NCBI GenBank assembly: GCA_964344295.1 | Contig: CAYFMR010000001.1 | Span: 181,127-245,126, forward strand | Source: JAAYFJ01 sp964344295 | GTDB taxonomy: Bacteria > Bacillota > Clostridia > Tissierellales > Peptoniphilaceae | Direction: 5' to 3' | DNA: 64,000 bases | Part shown: positions 1-9,217 of the stretch, piece after piece | Layout: each line of letters begins with the position of its first letter | Position numbering within the stretch: position 1 is the first letter of the stretch | The notes under the pieces: model-generated | What the model saw: only the letters and a program-made list of their open reading frames with translations | Told to the model about the DNA's origin: nothing | Databases searched by the model: none | Position numbers and translations under genes: made by a program

Positions 1-41
1 TTTAACTTTTTAGCCAATTCGTGGACTCTCATCTTTGTCAT
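1..41 (-). CDS. infB: Translation initiation factor IF-2, first codons only
   Basis: Reading leftward from 41 gives MTKMRVHELAKKL before the window ends. This is the typical IF-2 N-terminus. An AGGGGG ribosome-binding site sits about 8 bases upstream and overlaps the rnpM stop codon. IF-2 is the GTPase that places initiator tRNA on the 30S subunit. It is the expected last partner of the rimP-nusA-rnpM series. Only 13 residues are visible, so the call rests on this short match plus gene order. Confidence 0.75.
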   Translation of the reverse strand, partial: MTKMRVHELAKKL

Positions 42-53
42 ACGTATTACCCC

Positions 54-332
54 CTATTCCACTGGTGGTTCCTCCTTTTGGCGAGCTTGATAAGCTTTGA
101 TAATGGCTTCTACCACCTCTTCATCTAAAACATGTCCTAACAGATGATGTTTACACGCTTTATTGACACATGCTTCTGTTCCGCAAATATAATAGCCTCT
201 TCCATTGGCTTTGCCTGTCGGATCGTAAAATATCTCTTCGTCTTTTGTTTTTACAATCCGAAACAACTCCTTCTTGGGGAAATGTTTTTGACAAGCAATG
301 CATTTGCGCTCAGGTATTTTTTTCTGTTTCAT
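54..332 (-). CDS. rnpM: RNase P modulator RnpM (YlxR family)
   Basis: Small 92-residue YlxR-family protein, described in Bacillus as an RNA-binding modulator of RNase P. The family pattern is clear: an N-terminal PERKCIACQ, then LFRIVK, a D-P-T-G-K segment and GRGYYIC, with a late Cys pair. The start at 332 has GGTGAG just upstream. It lies 31 bases after nusA and 12 bases before infB. The L7Ae-like gene ylxQ, which usually sits between rnpM and infB, is absent, so the two genes are directly coupled. Function is by family; the match is strong. Confidence 0.93.
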   Translation of the reverse strand: MKQKKIPERKCIACQKHFPKKELFRIVKTKDEEIFYDPTGKANGRGYYICGTEACVNKACKHHLLGHVLDEEVVEAIIKAYQARQKEEPPVE

Positions 333-363
333 ATCTCACCTATGTCAAACGCCTTTAGCGTAG

Positions 364-1590
364 TTACTCTATATTATTTTCTTCCATAAGCTCCGCATCA
401 TCGGCGGCCTCATACTTGTAGTCGTCTTCGTCCAATCCTTCATCATTCACCTCTTCGTTCCACAGGTCATCTTCATAATTTTCATCATCTTTATCTTCTT
501 CGTAGGCGCCTATCACGCCTTCTTCCTCTTCGTTGAATTGTGCTTCTGCCAAATACTCCTCATACTGCGTTTCTGATTTAATGTCAATTTTCCAATTCGT
601 TAGCTTGGCTGCTAAACGTGCATTTTGTCCTTCCTTGCCAATGGCCAAGCTCAACTGGTAATCAGGCACAACCACTAATGCTGCGTGTTCTTCTTCATCG
701 GTCATCACTTTGACCACTTTGGATGGACTGAGACTGTTCGCGATGTACTCCTCGATAGCCGGGCTCCAGATCACAATATCAATTTTTTCATCATAAAGCT
801 CATCTACAATGGCTTTAACCCGACTTCCTTTATGACCAACACAAGCCCCAAGCGGATCCACGTCTTCTTCTTTGCTGAAAACTGCAATCTTAGTCCGTGA
901 TCCAGCTTCTCTGGCGATAGAGTAAATTTCTACAATACCTTGGGCAATTTCCGGTACCTCTAGTTCAAATAATCTTTTTACCAAGCTAGGGTGCGAGCGA
1001 CTCAATACAATTTGAGGGCCCTTGGTAGTTCGCTTTACCTCTAATAAGAGCAGTTTCATGCGCTTGCCTTGGGTATAATCTTCACCAGCAATTTGTTCCG
1101 AAGGTGGCAAGATCGCTTCTGTTTTGCCCAAATCAATGTAAACATTACCGCGGTTAACACGCTGCACTTGCCCTGTAATGATCTCATTTTCTCGATCAAT
1201 AAATTCTTCGTACAACATATCTCTCTCGGCATCTTTGATTCTCTGGATGACGACTTGTTTTGCCGTTTGAGCTGCAATGCGCCCGAAATCTTTGGGGGTC
1301 ACTTCTTCTTTATAGATATCTCCCACCTCATACGTGGGATTCATGGCCCGTGCCTCCTCCAAAGAAATTTCTGATGCTTGATTCTCCACATGCTCTACCA
1401 CATCTTTTAAGGCAAACATTTTTACCTGCCCGTTTTCTCGATTCACATCCACACTAACATTATGATTTGCACTGAAGTTTTTTTTGTAACTCGAGATGAG
1501 AGCTGATTCCAGCGCCTCAAAGATGACCTCTCGAGGAATGCGTTTTTCTTTTTCAATTTGCTCCAACGCCAACATAAAGTCTTCGTTCAT
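364..1590 (-). CDS. nusA: Transcription termination/antitermination factor NusA
   Basis: NusA binds RNA polymerase and nascent RNA and controls pausing, termination and antitermination. The 408-residue product has the N-terminal polymerase-binding domain (MNEDFMLALEQIEKEK), an S1 domain (ITGQVQRVNRGNVYIDLG, about residues 135-200), then two KH domains (VGHKGSRVKAIV and IGKEGQNARLAAKL). The last 60 or so residues are highly acidic, a low-complexity tail rich in D and E. I chose the ATG at 1590 because AGGAGTGAAAAG precedes it and it starts at the family N-terminus; the reading frame is open further upstream. It follows rimP by 10 bases. Confidence 0.97.
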   Translation of the reverse strand: MNEDFMLALEQIEKEKRIPREVIFEALESALISSYKKNFSANHNVSVDVNRENGQVKMFALKDVVEHVENQASEISLEEARAMNPTYEVGDIYKEEVTPKDFGRIAAQTAKQVVIQRIKDAERDMLYEEFIDRENEIITGQVQRVNRGNVYIDLGKTEAILPPSEQIAGEDYTQGKRMKLLLLEVKRTTKGPQIVLSRSHPSLVKRLFELEVPEIAQGIVEIYSIAREAGSRTKIAVFSKEEDVDPLGACVGHKGSRVKAIVDELYDEKIDIVIWSPAIEEYIANSLSPSKVVKVMTDEEEHAALVVVPDYQLSLAIGKEGQNARLAAKLTNWKIDIKSETQYEEYLAEAQFNEEEEGVIGAYEEDKDDENYEDDLWNEEVNDEGLDEDDYKYEAADDAELMEENNIE

Positions 1591-1600
1591 CTTTTCACTC

Positions 1601-2062
1601 CTAAAATACGATCGCCTGCACAAGCTTTGCCACATCGGCTCGTTGTAGGCTCACTACATCTTCATCTACAAGCAAATTTAAATGTTCTTTATCGTAAGAT
1701 TCTAAAACACCAACATATGTTTTTCGACCTCCAACTTGGCGATAAAGTTTGGCTTCTAACAACTTACCTATGCTTCTCCGATAGTCGTCCTCTGTTTTAA
1801 TCGGCCGATCCAGCCCTGGTGAGGAGACCTCCAATAAGTAAGCATCTTCTAGCTTGTCGTCCTCATCCAAGACAGCGCCTATCTGGCGACTATAGTTTGC
1901 ACAATCATCTAGGGTCAGTCCAGCTTCTTTATAAAGAAGAATTTCCACCACAGGTGTTGATGACTCTTGTTTTACGTTGACTTCTACAACTTCCATATGC
2001 AGTTCTTGGGCAACTGCTTCTGCATGATTGCTTATCCAGGCCTTCATTGATTTTTTGTCCAT
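1601..2062 (-). CDS. rimP: Ribosome maturation factor RimP
   Basis: RimP (153 residues) helps mature the 30S subunit. Family marks are VNVKQESSTPVVEILLYKE, the LDDCANYSRQIGAVLDEDD segment and LEVSSPGLDRPIKTEDDYRR, followed by a C-terminal SH3-like domain. The start at 2062 has GGGGAGG upstream; the open frame continues another 26 codons but that part runs through the leader hairpin and promoter and does not look coding. First gene of the rimP-nusA-rnpM-infB unit, with its own promoter and leader hairpin. Confidence 0.95.
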   Translation of the reverse strand: MDKKSMKAWISNHAEAVAQELHMEVVEVNVKQESSTPVVEILLYKEAGLTLDDCANYSRQIGAVLDEDDKLEDAYLLEVSSPGLDRPIKTEDDYRRSIGKLLEAKLYRQVGGRKTYVGVLESYDKEHLNLLVDEDVVSLQRADVAKLVQAIVF

Positions 2063-2086
2063 CACAACCTCCCCTAGGATAAAATA

Positions 2087-2108
2087 AAGAGTGGGAAGCC
2101 CCACTCTT
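2087..2108 (-). promoter_or_regulatory. rimP leader hairpin (9-bp stem, 4-nt loop)
   Basis: AAGAGTGGG (2087-2095) and CCCACTCTT (2100-2108) are perfect inverted repeats around a 4-base loop. In the minus transcript the stem is followed by TATTTTATCC and then the rimP ribosome-binding site. Short GUGGG/CCCAC hairpins ahead of rimP are known in Bacillota and are catalogued as a putative rimP leader/attenuator. Since NusA acts on such hairpins and is encoded next in the operon, feedback is a reasonable inference but not shown. Confidence 0.75.
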
Positions 2109-2130
2109 ACGCAAAATCTATCTTTCATTA

Positions 2131-2159
2131 AGTATAGCATAAATTCTACTATATTACCA
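2131..2159 (-). promoter_or_regulatory. Predicted promoter of rimP-nusA-rnpM-infB
   Basis: On the minus strand: -35 TGGTAA (2154-2159), 17-base spacer ending in TGC, -10 TATACT (2131-2136), that is an extended -10. It lies directly after the polC stop and about 25 bases ahead of the leader hairpin. The -35 is weak; the extended -10 is good. Confidence 0.6.
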
Positions 2160-2160
2160 G

Positions 2161-5100
2161 TTAGAAAAAGCTTAGCTGATCTTTTTCTGACAACCCTTGC
2201 AAACAGCCATAATCCTTGAAAAGTTGCAAAACAGTTTTGTTGACCTTTGCCCTTTTCGCCAAGTCTTCTATACTGTTAAAAGGTTGCTTCCTTTCTTCAC
2301 ATATGGCTTGGGCTACTGTGCTACCCACTCCCATTAAGGCGCGCAGTGGTGGCCTGATTTTGCCGTGCTCCAGAGTGAAATGATCAGCATCACTTGCATA
2401 CAAATCCACAGGAAGCATTTGCACTCCTCTGGCGTACATTTCCAATGCCAATTCGTAGATGTCACGCATGGTTTCCTCTTTTTTAGCGGAGGACTTGTTC
2501 TCTTCCTCTTTCGCTTCCTTCATCCTGTCCTTAATCGCCAATGGGCCTTGCAAAATCGTCGCACCATCAAAATCATCAATATCAATGGTAAATCGCACAG
2601 CATAAAATGCTTCCGGGTAGTTTAACTTGTAATAGGCGATGCGAAAGCTCATCAGCACATAGGCAACGGCGTGAGCTCGCGGGAATAGATAGGATATCTG
2701 GTTACAAGAGGGAATGTACCATTGAGGGATGTCAAGTCTCTCCATTTCTTTTTCATCTTCCTCTGTTAGGCCCTTTCCCTTGCGAACGCGTTCCATAATA
2801 GTAAATGCTCTTTTTTTCTCCATTCCTGCCGCAATTAGTCTCAGCATAATATCTTCACGAGTAGAAACAACTTCTCCAATCACAGCTTCTCCATTTCGAA
2901 TGAGCTCCTGTGCATTGCCCAACCAAACATTTGTCCCGTGGCTCAGCCCACTAATACGCACCAAATCGGAAAACTTTTCTGGCTTGGTATCCAACAACAT
3001 TTGACGTACAAACCCCGTTCCAAACTCCGGTATCCCCATTGTTCCCGTGTTAGTACTAAAAATCTCCTGATCTAATTGCAACGCATTAGCATGGTGGAAT
3101 AGACTCATCACCTCAGGGTCATCTATAGGAATTTCATTGGCATTAGTGCCTGTCATATCTTCCAGTAGCTTAATGGCAAAGGGACCTTCATGACCCAGCA
3201 AGTCTAGCTTAAGTATCGTTTCACTGATTGCATGATAGTCAAAGTGAGTCGTGATCACACCGGATTTAGGATCATCGGCCGGATATTGAATCGGCGTAAA
3301 ATCTAAAATGGAGTAGCCTTCTGGGACAACCATAACGCCTCCCGGATGTTGTCCTGAGGTGCGCTTCACGCCTTCACATCCATAGGCCAATCGATCGACT
3401 TCCAGATTTTCCACTACCTTGCCCATGCGTTCTGTGTACTTTAACACATAACCACGAGCCGTCTTTTGAGCTACAGTCCCTATTGTTCCAGCACGATACA
3501 CATAGTCTCGACCAAATAGTTCTTCTGTAAATTTATGGGCTCGGCTTTGATAAACACTGGCAAAGTTTAAGTCGATATCGGGCTCCTTATCTCCTTCAAA
3601 ACCTAAGAAAACCTCAAAGGGAATATCATGTCCATCTTTAACTAATGGCGTCCCGCAATGAGGGCAAACCTCATCCTTCATATCCAGTCCTGACGCGTAT
3701 TCACTGTTTTCAAAGAAATGACTATAACGGCACTGAGGGCAACGATAATGGGGTACTAGCGGGTTAACCTCTGTGATCCCCATAAACATAGCCACCACCG
3801 AGGAACCTACTGAGCCTCTAGACCCCACCATGTAACCATCTTCTATCGACTTTTTAACAATTTTCATGGCAATGATATACAGCACTGCATAACCATTCGA
3901 AATAATCGAGTCCAACTCTCTCTTGATACGTTTTTTGACTAGTTCTGGTAAAGGATCGCCGTAAAGTTCTTTTGCTCTTTGCCAAGTGATGTCTTGGATC
4001 TCCTGATCTGCAGAGGCCATTTTGGGCACAAAGGTTCCTTTAGGAATGGGCCGTAAAATTTCAATTTGATCCGCAATATAGTGGGTATTATCCACTACAA
4101 TTTCCTTCGCTTTATCCTCTCCTAAATATGCAAAAGCCTCCATCATCTCTTCTGTCGTTCGAAAAAATTTCTCGTAATGAAACGGCCCTAACTGCCTATT
4201 TTTTAAGGACAGTAAAATATCACGATATTGGCCATCTTGCGGATTTAAGATATGGACATCACCAGTGGCTACCACAGGGATATGCATCTCGTCACCCAAT
4301 GTAATAAGCCGATTATTAATCTCACGTAACTGCGCTGGCTGCATCACGTTCTCAGACATGAGCCGATCCGTATGTTGGGCTTCCGGCTGCACTTCCACAT
4401 AGTCATAAAATTGAGCTCTCTGCTTAAGCTCTTCATCACACATGTTTCGCACAATACCTTCATAGAGTTCGCCATCACCACAAGCACTGCCCAACAATAA
4501 ACCTTCTCGAAGTTCTTTAAACCGTGATTTCAAGATAATAGGTTCTCGATAGTACGTCTTCAAATGCGATTCTGATACCAAACGGTACAGATTCTTCAAC
4601 CCCTCTTGGTTTTTTACTAAAATCACAGCATGATAAGCCCGTTTCTTATGAGCAAAGCTTCTTGTTCTTTCTGCTAACTCCCCCACTGTAGCGACACCTT
4701 GATGCTCAAGCTCCTCCAGCATTTTGATAAATACTTCTCCTGTCGCCTTCGCATCATGAATGGCCCGGTGAGCGTGACGCAGGTCAATATTGTAGTACTT
4801 GCAAAGATCCCCTAGGCGATGGCGATTTAACTGCGGATAAAGACGCCTTGCCATGTCCAACGTATCCAGCACCGAATGATTTACAACCTTTTGCGCTATA
4901 GTCGCCGCTTTGCGAATGAAGCCCATATCAAAATCGCTATTATGAGCTACTAAGACGGCTCCTTGACAGAAGTCTAGAAAAGCTGTGATTGCTTCTGTCA
5001 CCGAAGGAGCATCTGCTACCATAGCATCTGTAATCTTTGTCAACTCTACTATTTTCTGTGGAATGGGCACACCTGGATTCACAAAGGTGGAAAAATGATC

Positions 5101-6375
5101 AAGGATTTTACCGTTCCTAATTTTTACAGCTCCAATTTCAGTGATTCGATCATCTAGTGCAGACAATCCCGTAGTCTCTATGTCAAAAACCACATATGTG
5201 GTTTCCTTATTGAATGGAATACTAGGCTCAAACGGATCGTCATCTACCATATTAGCCTCTATTCCATAAATAATCTTCATCGCAGGATGTTTTGTCTCCT
5301 GATGCTTCATGGCGTTGGGATATGCTTGAACTACGCCGTGGTCAGTTATTGCAACTGCTTGATGTCCCAGGCTCGCTGCTTTATCAATTAAATCTTCTAC
5401 CGATATGACACCATCTAAACTGCTCATTTTGGTGTGAGCGTGTAGCTCAATGCGCTTCTTCGGTGCACTGTCTTCCACAGTTTCCTTCGGCTGCAAAACG
5501 ATATGATTAATGGTAATCGTTTTTGCTTTATCGTAGTGATCATATTGGAGCTGCCCTTGAATTTGCGCATACTGTCCTTTCCATTCATCAAGGATTTTCT
5601 GTGCTTCATAGCGCTTAGATAAAAACATCTTTGCCCCTACACTATTCGTCTCATCGGTAAGAGATAACTTTAAAATAATACGCTTTTGCTTCGTCTCAAT
5701 AATCTCTGAGTCAAATACTCTGACTACGGGGGCACACAACCCTTCATAGGCCAAAAGTTCCTCCAGGGTTTCAGCCGGTTGAGAAAACGCCTCACCCCAA
5801 ATCACTTTTCTTTTTATGCGCCCATTTTCATCCTGTACCTTTGCGACCACTTCCTGAATTAAGCCCTTTTCTTTACTGTCTTTGGCGTCTAAATAGCCTA
5901 AATGATCAGACAAGTTCATCGAGTTTAATACTATATCCAGCCCAAAACTTTCTTCCCAATCAGTGTGTAATTTCAAAAAAGCCTTGCTCATGTATAGGGC
6001 GTGCCGAGTACTCTCATCTGGACAATTAACCAATAAGGTATGATCCTTTAAAGAAAGGTTCCCAAGCTTTAACCATTCGTGCACGGTAGGGGTACAAGCA
6101 GTTAATGCTCTATAAGCTTTTTCCAGCGAAAAAGATGCCACGCTTTGTTGTTTCTTCGCCAGTGATAGCTCTACAGATAAGGGGACAAACATGTCCTCCA
6201 TCACTCGTTGCAACTGACTTTGTATCATGTCCACATCGCCGGAGTAAATCCCTTCGATGATAACCTTTTTTTGCTTGCGCAAGCATACCACAGAAGTAAA
6301 CTCTAGCGTTTCCTCTTCCGGACGATTCATTAAACTTAGCCATTCTCTTTCGATTTGAGCTGAGTCCTTCACCAT
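2161..6375 (-). CDS. polC: DNA polymerase III alpha subunit, Gram-positive type PolC
   Basis: Main replicative polymerase of Bacillota, with built-in proofreading; 1404 residues, close to the usual 1430. In order: N-terminal and OB domains, PHP domain beginning HAHTKMSSLDGV (about 320), an inserted epsilon-type 3'-5' exonuclease (FDIETTG, HNSDFDMGF, HRAIHDAKAT; about 400-570), a second PHP part, a zinc finger (CPQC...CPHC, about 900-950), and the polymerase core with EPDIDLNF and YRAGTIGTVA. The exonuclease acidic residues are present. Start at 6375 overlaps nothing but lies one base from the ispG stop, with AGGGTG upstream. Last gene of the rpsB-to-polC series. Confidence 0.98.
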   Translation of the reverse strand: MVKDSAQIEREWLSLMNRPEEETLEFTSVVCLRKQKKVIIEGIYSGDVDMIQSQLQRVMEDMFVPLSVELSLAKKQQSVASFSLEKAYRALTACTPTVHEWLKLGNLSLKDHTLLVNCPDESTRHALYMSKAFLKLHTDWEESFGLDIVLNSMNLSDHLGYLDAKDSKEKGLIQEVVAKVQDENGRIKRKVIWGEAFSQPAETLEELLAYEGLCAPVVRVFDSEIIETKQKRIILKLSLTDETNSVGAKMFLSKRYEAQKILDEWKGQYAQIQGQLQYDHYDKAKTITINHIVLQPKETVEDSAPKKRIELHAHTKMSSLDGVISVEDLIDKAASLGHQAVAITDHGVVQAYPNAMKHQETKHPAMKIIYGIEANMVDDDPFEPSIPFNKETTYVVFDIETTGLSALDDRITEIGAVKIRNGKILDHFSTFVNPGVPIPQKIVELTKITDAMVADAPSVTEAITAFLDFCQGAVLVAHNSDFDMGFIRKAATIAQKVVNHSVLDTLDMARRLYPQLNRHRLGDLCKYYNIDLRHAHRAIHDAKATGEVFIKMLEELEHQGVATVGELAERTRSFAHKKRAYHAVILVKNQEGLKNLYRLVSESHLKTYYREPIILKSRFKELREGLLLGSACGDGELYEGIVRNMCDEELKQRAQFYDYVEVQPEAQHTDRLMSENVMQPAQLREINNRLITLGDEMHIPVVATGDVHILNPQDGQYRDILLSLKNRQLGPFHYEKFFRTTEEMMEAFAYLGEDKAKEIVVDNTHYIADQIEILRPIPKGTFVPKMASADQEIQDITWQRAKELYGDPLPELVKKRIKRELDSIISNGYAVLYIIAMKIVKKSIEDGYMVGSRGSVGSSVVAMFMGITEVNPLVPHYRCPQCRYSHFFENSEYASGLDMKDEVCPHCGTPLVKDGHDIPFEVFLGFEGDKEPDIDLNFASVYQSRAHKFTEELFGRDYVYRAGTIGTVAQKTARGYVLKYTERMGKVVENLEVDRLAYGCEGVKRTSGQHPGGVMVVPEGYSILDFTPIQYPADDPKSGVITTHFDYHAISETILKLDLLGHEGPFAIKLLEDMTGTNANEIPIDDPEVMSLFHHANALQLDQEIFSTNTGTMGIPEFGTGFVRQMLLDTKPEKFSDLVRISGLSHGTNVWLGNAQELIRNGEAVIGEVVSTREDIMLRLIAAGMEKKRAFTIMERVRKGKGLTEEDEKEMERLDIPQWYIPSCNQISYLFPRAHAVAYVLMSFRIAYYKLNYPEAFYAVRFTIDIDDFDGATILQGPLAIKDRMKEAKEEENKSSAKKEETMRDIYELALEMYARGVQMLPVDLYASDADHFTLEHGKIRPPLRALMGVGSTVAQAICEERKQPFNSIEDLAKRAKVNKTVLQLFKDYGCLQGLSEKDQLSFF

Positions 6376-6376
6376 A

Positions 6377-7432
6377 TCACCCTATCATCTTTTGTACTTC
6401 TGCCAACAACTCCTCTAACAAAGCTTCCTCAGGTACCTTCTTGATAATCTGCCCCTTTTTAAAAAGCAGTCCCTCACCATTGCCACCGCTGATTCCGATA
6501 TCCGCTTGTTTTGCCTCTCCCGGCCCATTCACAGCACAACCCATAATGGCCACCGTCAGTGGAACATCAATATTCTTCAACAGTTCTTCTGCTTTTTCCG
6601 CCAAACCTATCAGATCAATATTGGTTCTGCTACACGTAGGGCACGAAATGACATTGACGCCTTCACGTCTTAACCCAAGAGCCTGTAGGATAGACTTTGC
6701 GACTCTCACTTCTTCTACTGGATCGGCGGTCAACGACACACGTAAGGTATCACCTATGCCCTCAGCTAACAAAGTCCCAATACCAATGGAGGATTTTATG
6801 ACCCCTTCTCGCGGCGTTCCTGATTCTGTAACCCCCAGATGCAGAGGATAGTCCGATAGCGTAGCAAATAGGCGATTCGCTTCAATCATGGTTGAAACGT
6901 CACTCGCCTTAATGGCTACTTTAATCATGTCAAAACCACATTCCTCCAGCAGCTGAACCTGATATAAAGCACTATAAGCCAAAGATTTCGCATTGACTCC
7001 CCCATAAACTTCAGCCCAATGAGCGTTGACAGAGCCGGAGTTCACCCCAACGCGAATGGGGACGTGATGCTCCAAACAATGATCCGCGACACGCTGCAGT
7101 TTTTCTTTATCCTCAATATAGCCTGGGTTTAGCCTAATGCCGTTAATCCCCTGTGATACGGCACCAATCGCGTGGCGGTAATCATATTGAATGTCAGCAA
7201 TCAATGGAACGGGAGAGTGCTTAACTAACGCACCTAAGGCCACCACATCTTCGTCAAATGTAACACCTACGCGCACAATCTCACATCCAGCATTTGCCAG
7301 CTCTCGAATCTGCGACAAAGTCGCCTCAACATCAGATGTTTTCGTGTTAGTCATAGATTGAATGCGAATGGGCGCACCTCCACCTAAGGAAATATCGCCC
7401 ACCATCAACTGTTTCGTATGCCGTCTTTGCAT
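6377..7432 (-). CDS. ispG: 4-hydroxy-3-methylbut-2-enyl diphosphate synthase IspG
   Basis: Iron-sulfur enzyme of the MEP isoprenoid pathway, converting methylerythritol cyclodiphosphate to HMBPP. 351 residues. The 4Fe-4S ligands are visible as SCPTCSR and MGCAVNGPGEA near the C-terminus; the TIM-barrel N-terminus shows IQSMTNTKTSDVEAT and IRLNPG. The ATG directly follows the rseP stop (TAAATG), with GGAG upstream. Retaining ispG while dxr is missing from the same operon is noteworthy. Confidence 0.97.
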   Translation of the reverse strand: MQRRHTKQLMVGDISLGGGAPIRIQSMTNTKTSDVEATLSQIRELANAGCEIVRVGVTFDEDVVALGALVKHSPVPLIADIQYDYRHAIGAVSQGINGIRLNPGYIEDKEKLQRVADHCLEHHVPIRVGVNSGSVNAHWAEVYGGVNAKSLAYSALYQVQLLEECGFDMIKVAIKASDVSTMIEANRLFATLSDYPLHLGVTESGTPREGVIKSSIGIGTLLAEGIGDTLRVSLTADPVEEVRVAKSILQALGLRREGVNVISCPTCSRTNIDLIGLAEKAEELLKNIDVPLTVAIMGCAVNGPGEAKQADIGISGGNGEGLLFKKGQIIKKVPEEALLEELLAEVQKMIG

Positions 7433-8437
7433 TTATAAAACTCCTATCTTGCCTAAGTCTAAATAAAAAATATAAACCATCAAAATCATCAAGCATACAA
7501 AACCCAAGAAATGAACCATAGCCTCTTTTTCCTGCGGAATCGGCTTGCCCCGAATCGCTTCGAATAGCAAAAAAACCAGTCGGCTGCCATCTAGAGCCGG
7601 GATAGGCAACAAGTTGATAAAACCCAGATTCACGTTTAGGAACCCTAAAAACATCAGTAAATTCCAAATTCCCAAAGAAGCAGCTTTTCCTACTTCTGAA
7701 ATAATCACGATAGGGCCACCTACATCTGCTCTACTGACTTGCCCCCTAAATAGGTTCCCCAAAAAAGTAAACATTAATCCAATCATCTGCCCCATAAAAC
7801 GGACCGCTTCTTTGACTGCCTTGAAAAAACCATACTCTAGTTTCGCGGTGACTCCCATGACTGTGCGTCCTTCTGCTTCTACCGTACCCACCCGGAAAAT
7901 TTGCTCTTGATTGTCACGTTGAACTACTACTTCTACCTCCTCACCTGGAGGTACCTCATGCAATATTTCATTTACATCTGTCCATTCTTTCACAGTATGA
8001 CCGTCAATGACAAGGATTTTATCTCCAGAATGGATGCCTGCTTCATATGCCGGAAAATTCAGCGAAACATCTTCAATGGTCGTAGATACCATTCCTAATC
8101 TCAGATTGATTACAATGAAAATGAGAAATGCGAACAAAAAGTTTGTCAATGCGCCAGCCACTACCACGCGTATTCTATGCCAAATGGGGGCGCGAAAAAA
8201 GCTTCTGGGATCTTCTGAATCCTCATCCTCTCCTTCCATGGCCACATAGCCACCTATGGGAAAAAGACGCAGACTATAGGTGGTTTCTCCTTTTTGTTTC
8301 GAAAAAATCTTAGGCCCCATCCCGATAGAAAATTCATTGACGCGTATATTGGCGGCCTTAGCGGCCAAAAAATGTCCTCCCTCATGAGCCACTATTAATA
8401 ATGAAAATACAAGAATCGCTGCTAAAGCTGTTAACAT
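7433..8437 (-). CDS. rseP: Site-2 protease RseP (zinc intramembrane metalloprotease)
   Basis: Membrane protease (334 residues) that cleaves transmembrane segments such as anti-sigma factors and leftover signal peptides. The first transmembrane helix carries the zinc site HEGGH, a PDZ domain follows (about 105-190, with GDKILVIDGH), and the second catalytic motif NLLPIPALDGSRL is near the C-terminus. The ATG at 8437 has AGGTGG five bases upstream; a GTG three codons earlier is less well placed. In most Bacillota dxr lies directly upstream; here cdsA does. Confidence 0.95.
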   Translation of the reverse strand: MLTALAAILVFSLLIVAHEGGHFLAAKAANIRVNEFSIGMGPKIFSKQKGETTYSLRLFPIGGYVAMEGEDEDSEDPRSFFRAPIWHRIRVVVAGALTNFLFAFLIFIVINLRLGMVSTTIEDVSLNFPAYEAGIHSGDKILVIDGHTVKEWTDVNEILHEVPPGEEVEVVVQRDNQEQIFRVGTVEAEGRTVMGVTAKLEYGFFKAVKEAVRFMGQMIGLMFTFLGNLFRGQVSRADVGGPIVIISEVGKAASLGIWNLLMFLGFLNVNLGFINLLPIPALDGSRLVFLLFEAIRGKPIPQEKEAMVHFLGFVCLMILMVYIFYLDLGKIGVL

Positions 8438-8446
8438 ACACACCAC

Positions 8447-9217
8447 CTATACTCCCAATGTAATCACAGCATAAATCAAAGGGCTTACTAACAAAATGCT
8501 GTCAAAGCGATCCAAAATCCCGCCGTGCCCAGGCAGCACCCAGCCAAAATCTTTAATTTGGCAATGGCGTTTAAACATGGATGCCAGAAGATCTCCAGTT
8601 TGTGCCGCCAAAGATGCCGCGAGCCCTAAGACAATCGACAAACTCCACGGCTCATGGAATAAAAATAGGTTAAGCACCAAAGAAATCAATGCCGTACCAA
8701 CTAGAGCGCCCAATGCACCCTCTATACTTTTATTCGGCGAGATCGTGGGAGCCAGCTTTTTGGAACCCCATTTCGCTCCTGCAAAGTAAGCACAAGTGTC
8801 TGATCCAAAGCTGAGGATAAACACAAGCCATCCGTAATATGCATGTTGGGCTAAAATCGTTAATAATAGCAAGGGGCACAAGATGTAAAATATGGCAAAT
8901 ATACGTCTCATAATCGTTTCTACGTCCTTATGCCGAATAATGGATAGCAACGTTGAGGCGATGAAACCTATGGTAACACAGGGTATCATTTTTTCCATAT
9001 TCGGTGCAATCCACAATATGATCAAACTACCCCACACTGCATCAAAGATCCAAGAATAGCGATCATATGGCAGCATGCTTTTGTGCCACTCATAAAGTCC
9101 TACCACATAAAGCAAACTTATACCTATTCGTAAAACCCAACCTTTGTCCCATAACATAGCACCAAGTACTACGACAAGTCCAATGGCCGTCATTGTTCGT
9201 TTCCTTAAATCATTCAT
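8447..9217 (-). CDS. cdsA: Phosphatidate cytidylyltransferase CdsA
   Basis: Integral membrane enzyme making CDP-diacylglycerol from phosphatidate and CTP, the branch point of phospholipid synthesis. 256 residues with about eight hydrophobic helices. The family signature is intact at the C-terminus: SMFKRHCQIKDFG followed by LPGHGGILDRFDS. The start overlaps the uppS stop by four bases (ATGA), so translation is probably coupled. Confidence 0.96.
   Translation of the reverse strand: MNDLRKRTMTAIGLVVVLGAMLWDKGWVLRIGISLLYVVGLYEWHKSMLPYDRYSWIFDAVWGSLIILWIAPNMEKMIPCVTIGFIASTLLSIIRHKDVETIMRRIFAIFYILCPLLLLTILAQHAYYGWLVFILSFGSDTCAYFAGAKWGSKKLAPTISPNKSIEGALGALVGTALISLVLNLFLFHEPWSLSIVLGLAASLAAQTGDLLASMFKRHCQIKDFGWVLPGHGGILDRFDSILLVSPLIYAVITLGV

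Noticed and set aside
6441..6851. Open frame of 136 codons opposite ispG
   Set aside because: Antisense to highly conserved ispG; Ser/Pro-rich as expected for a shadow frame.
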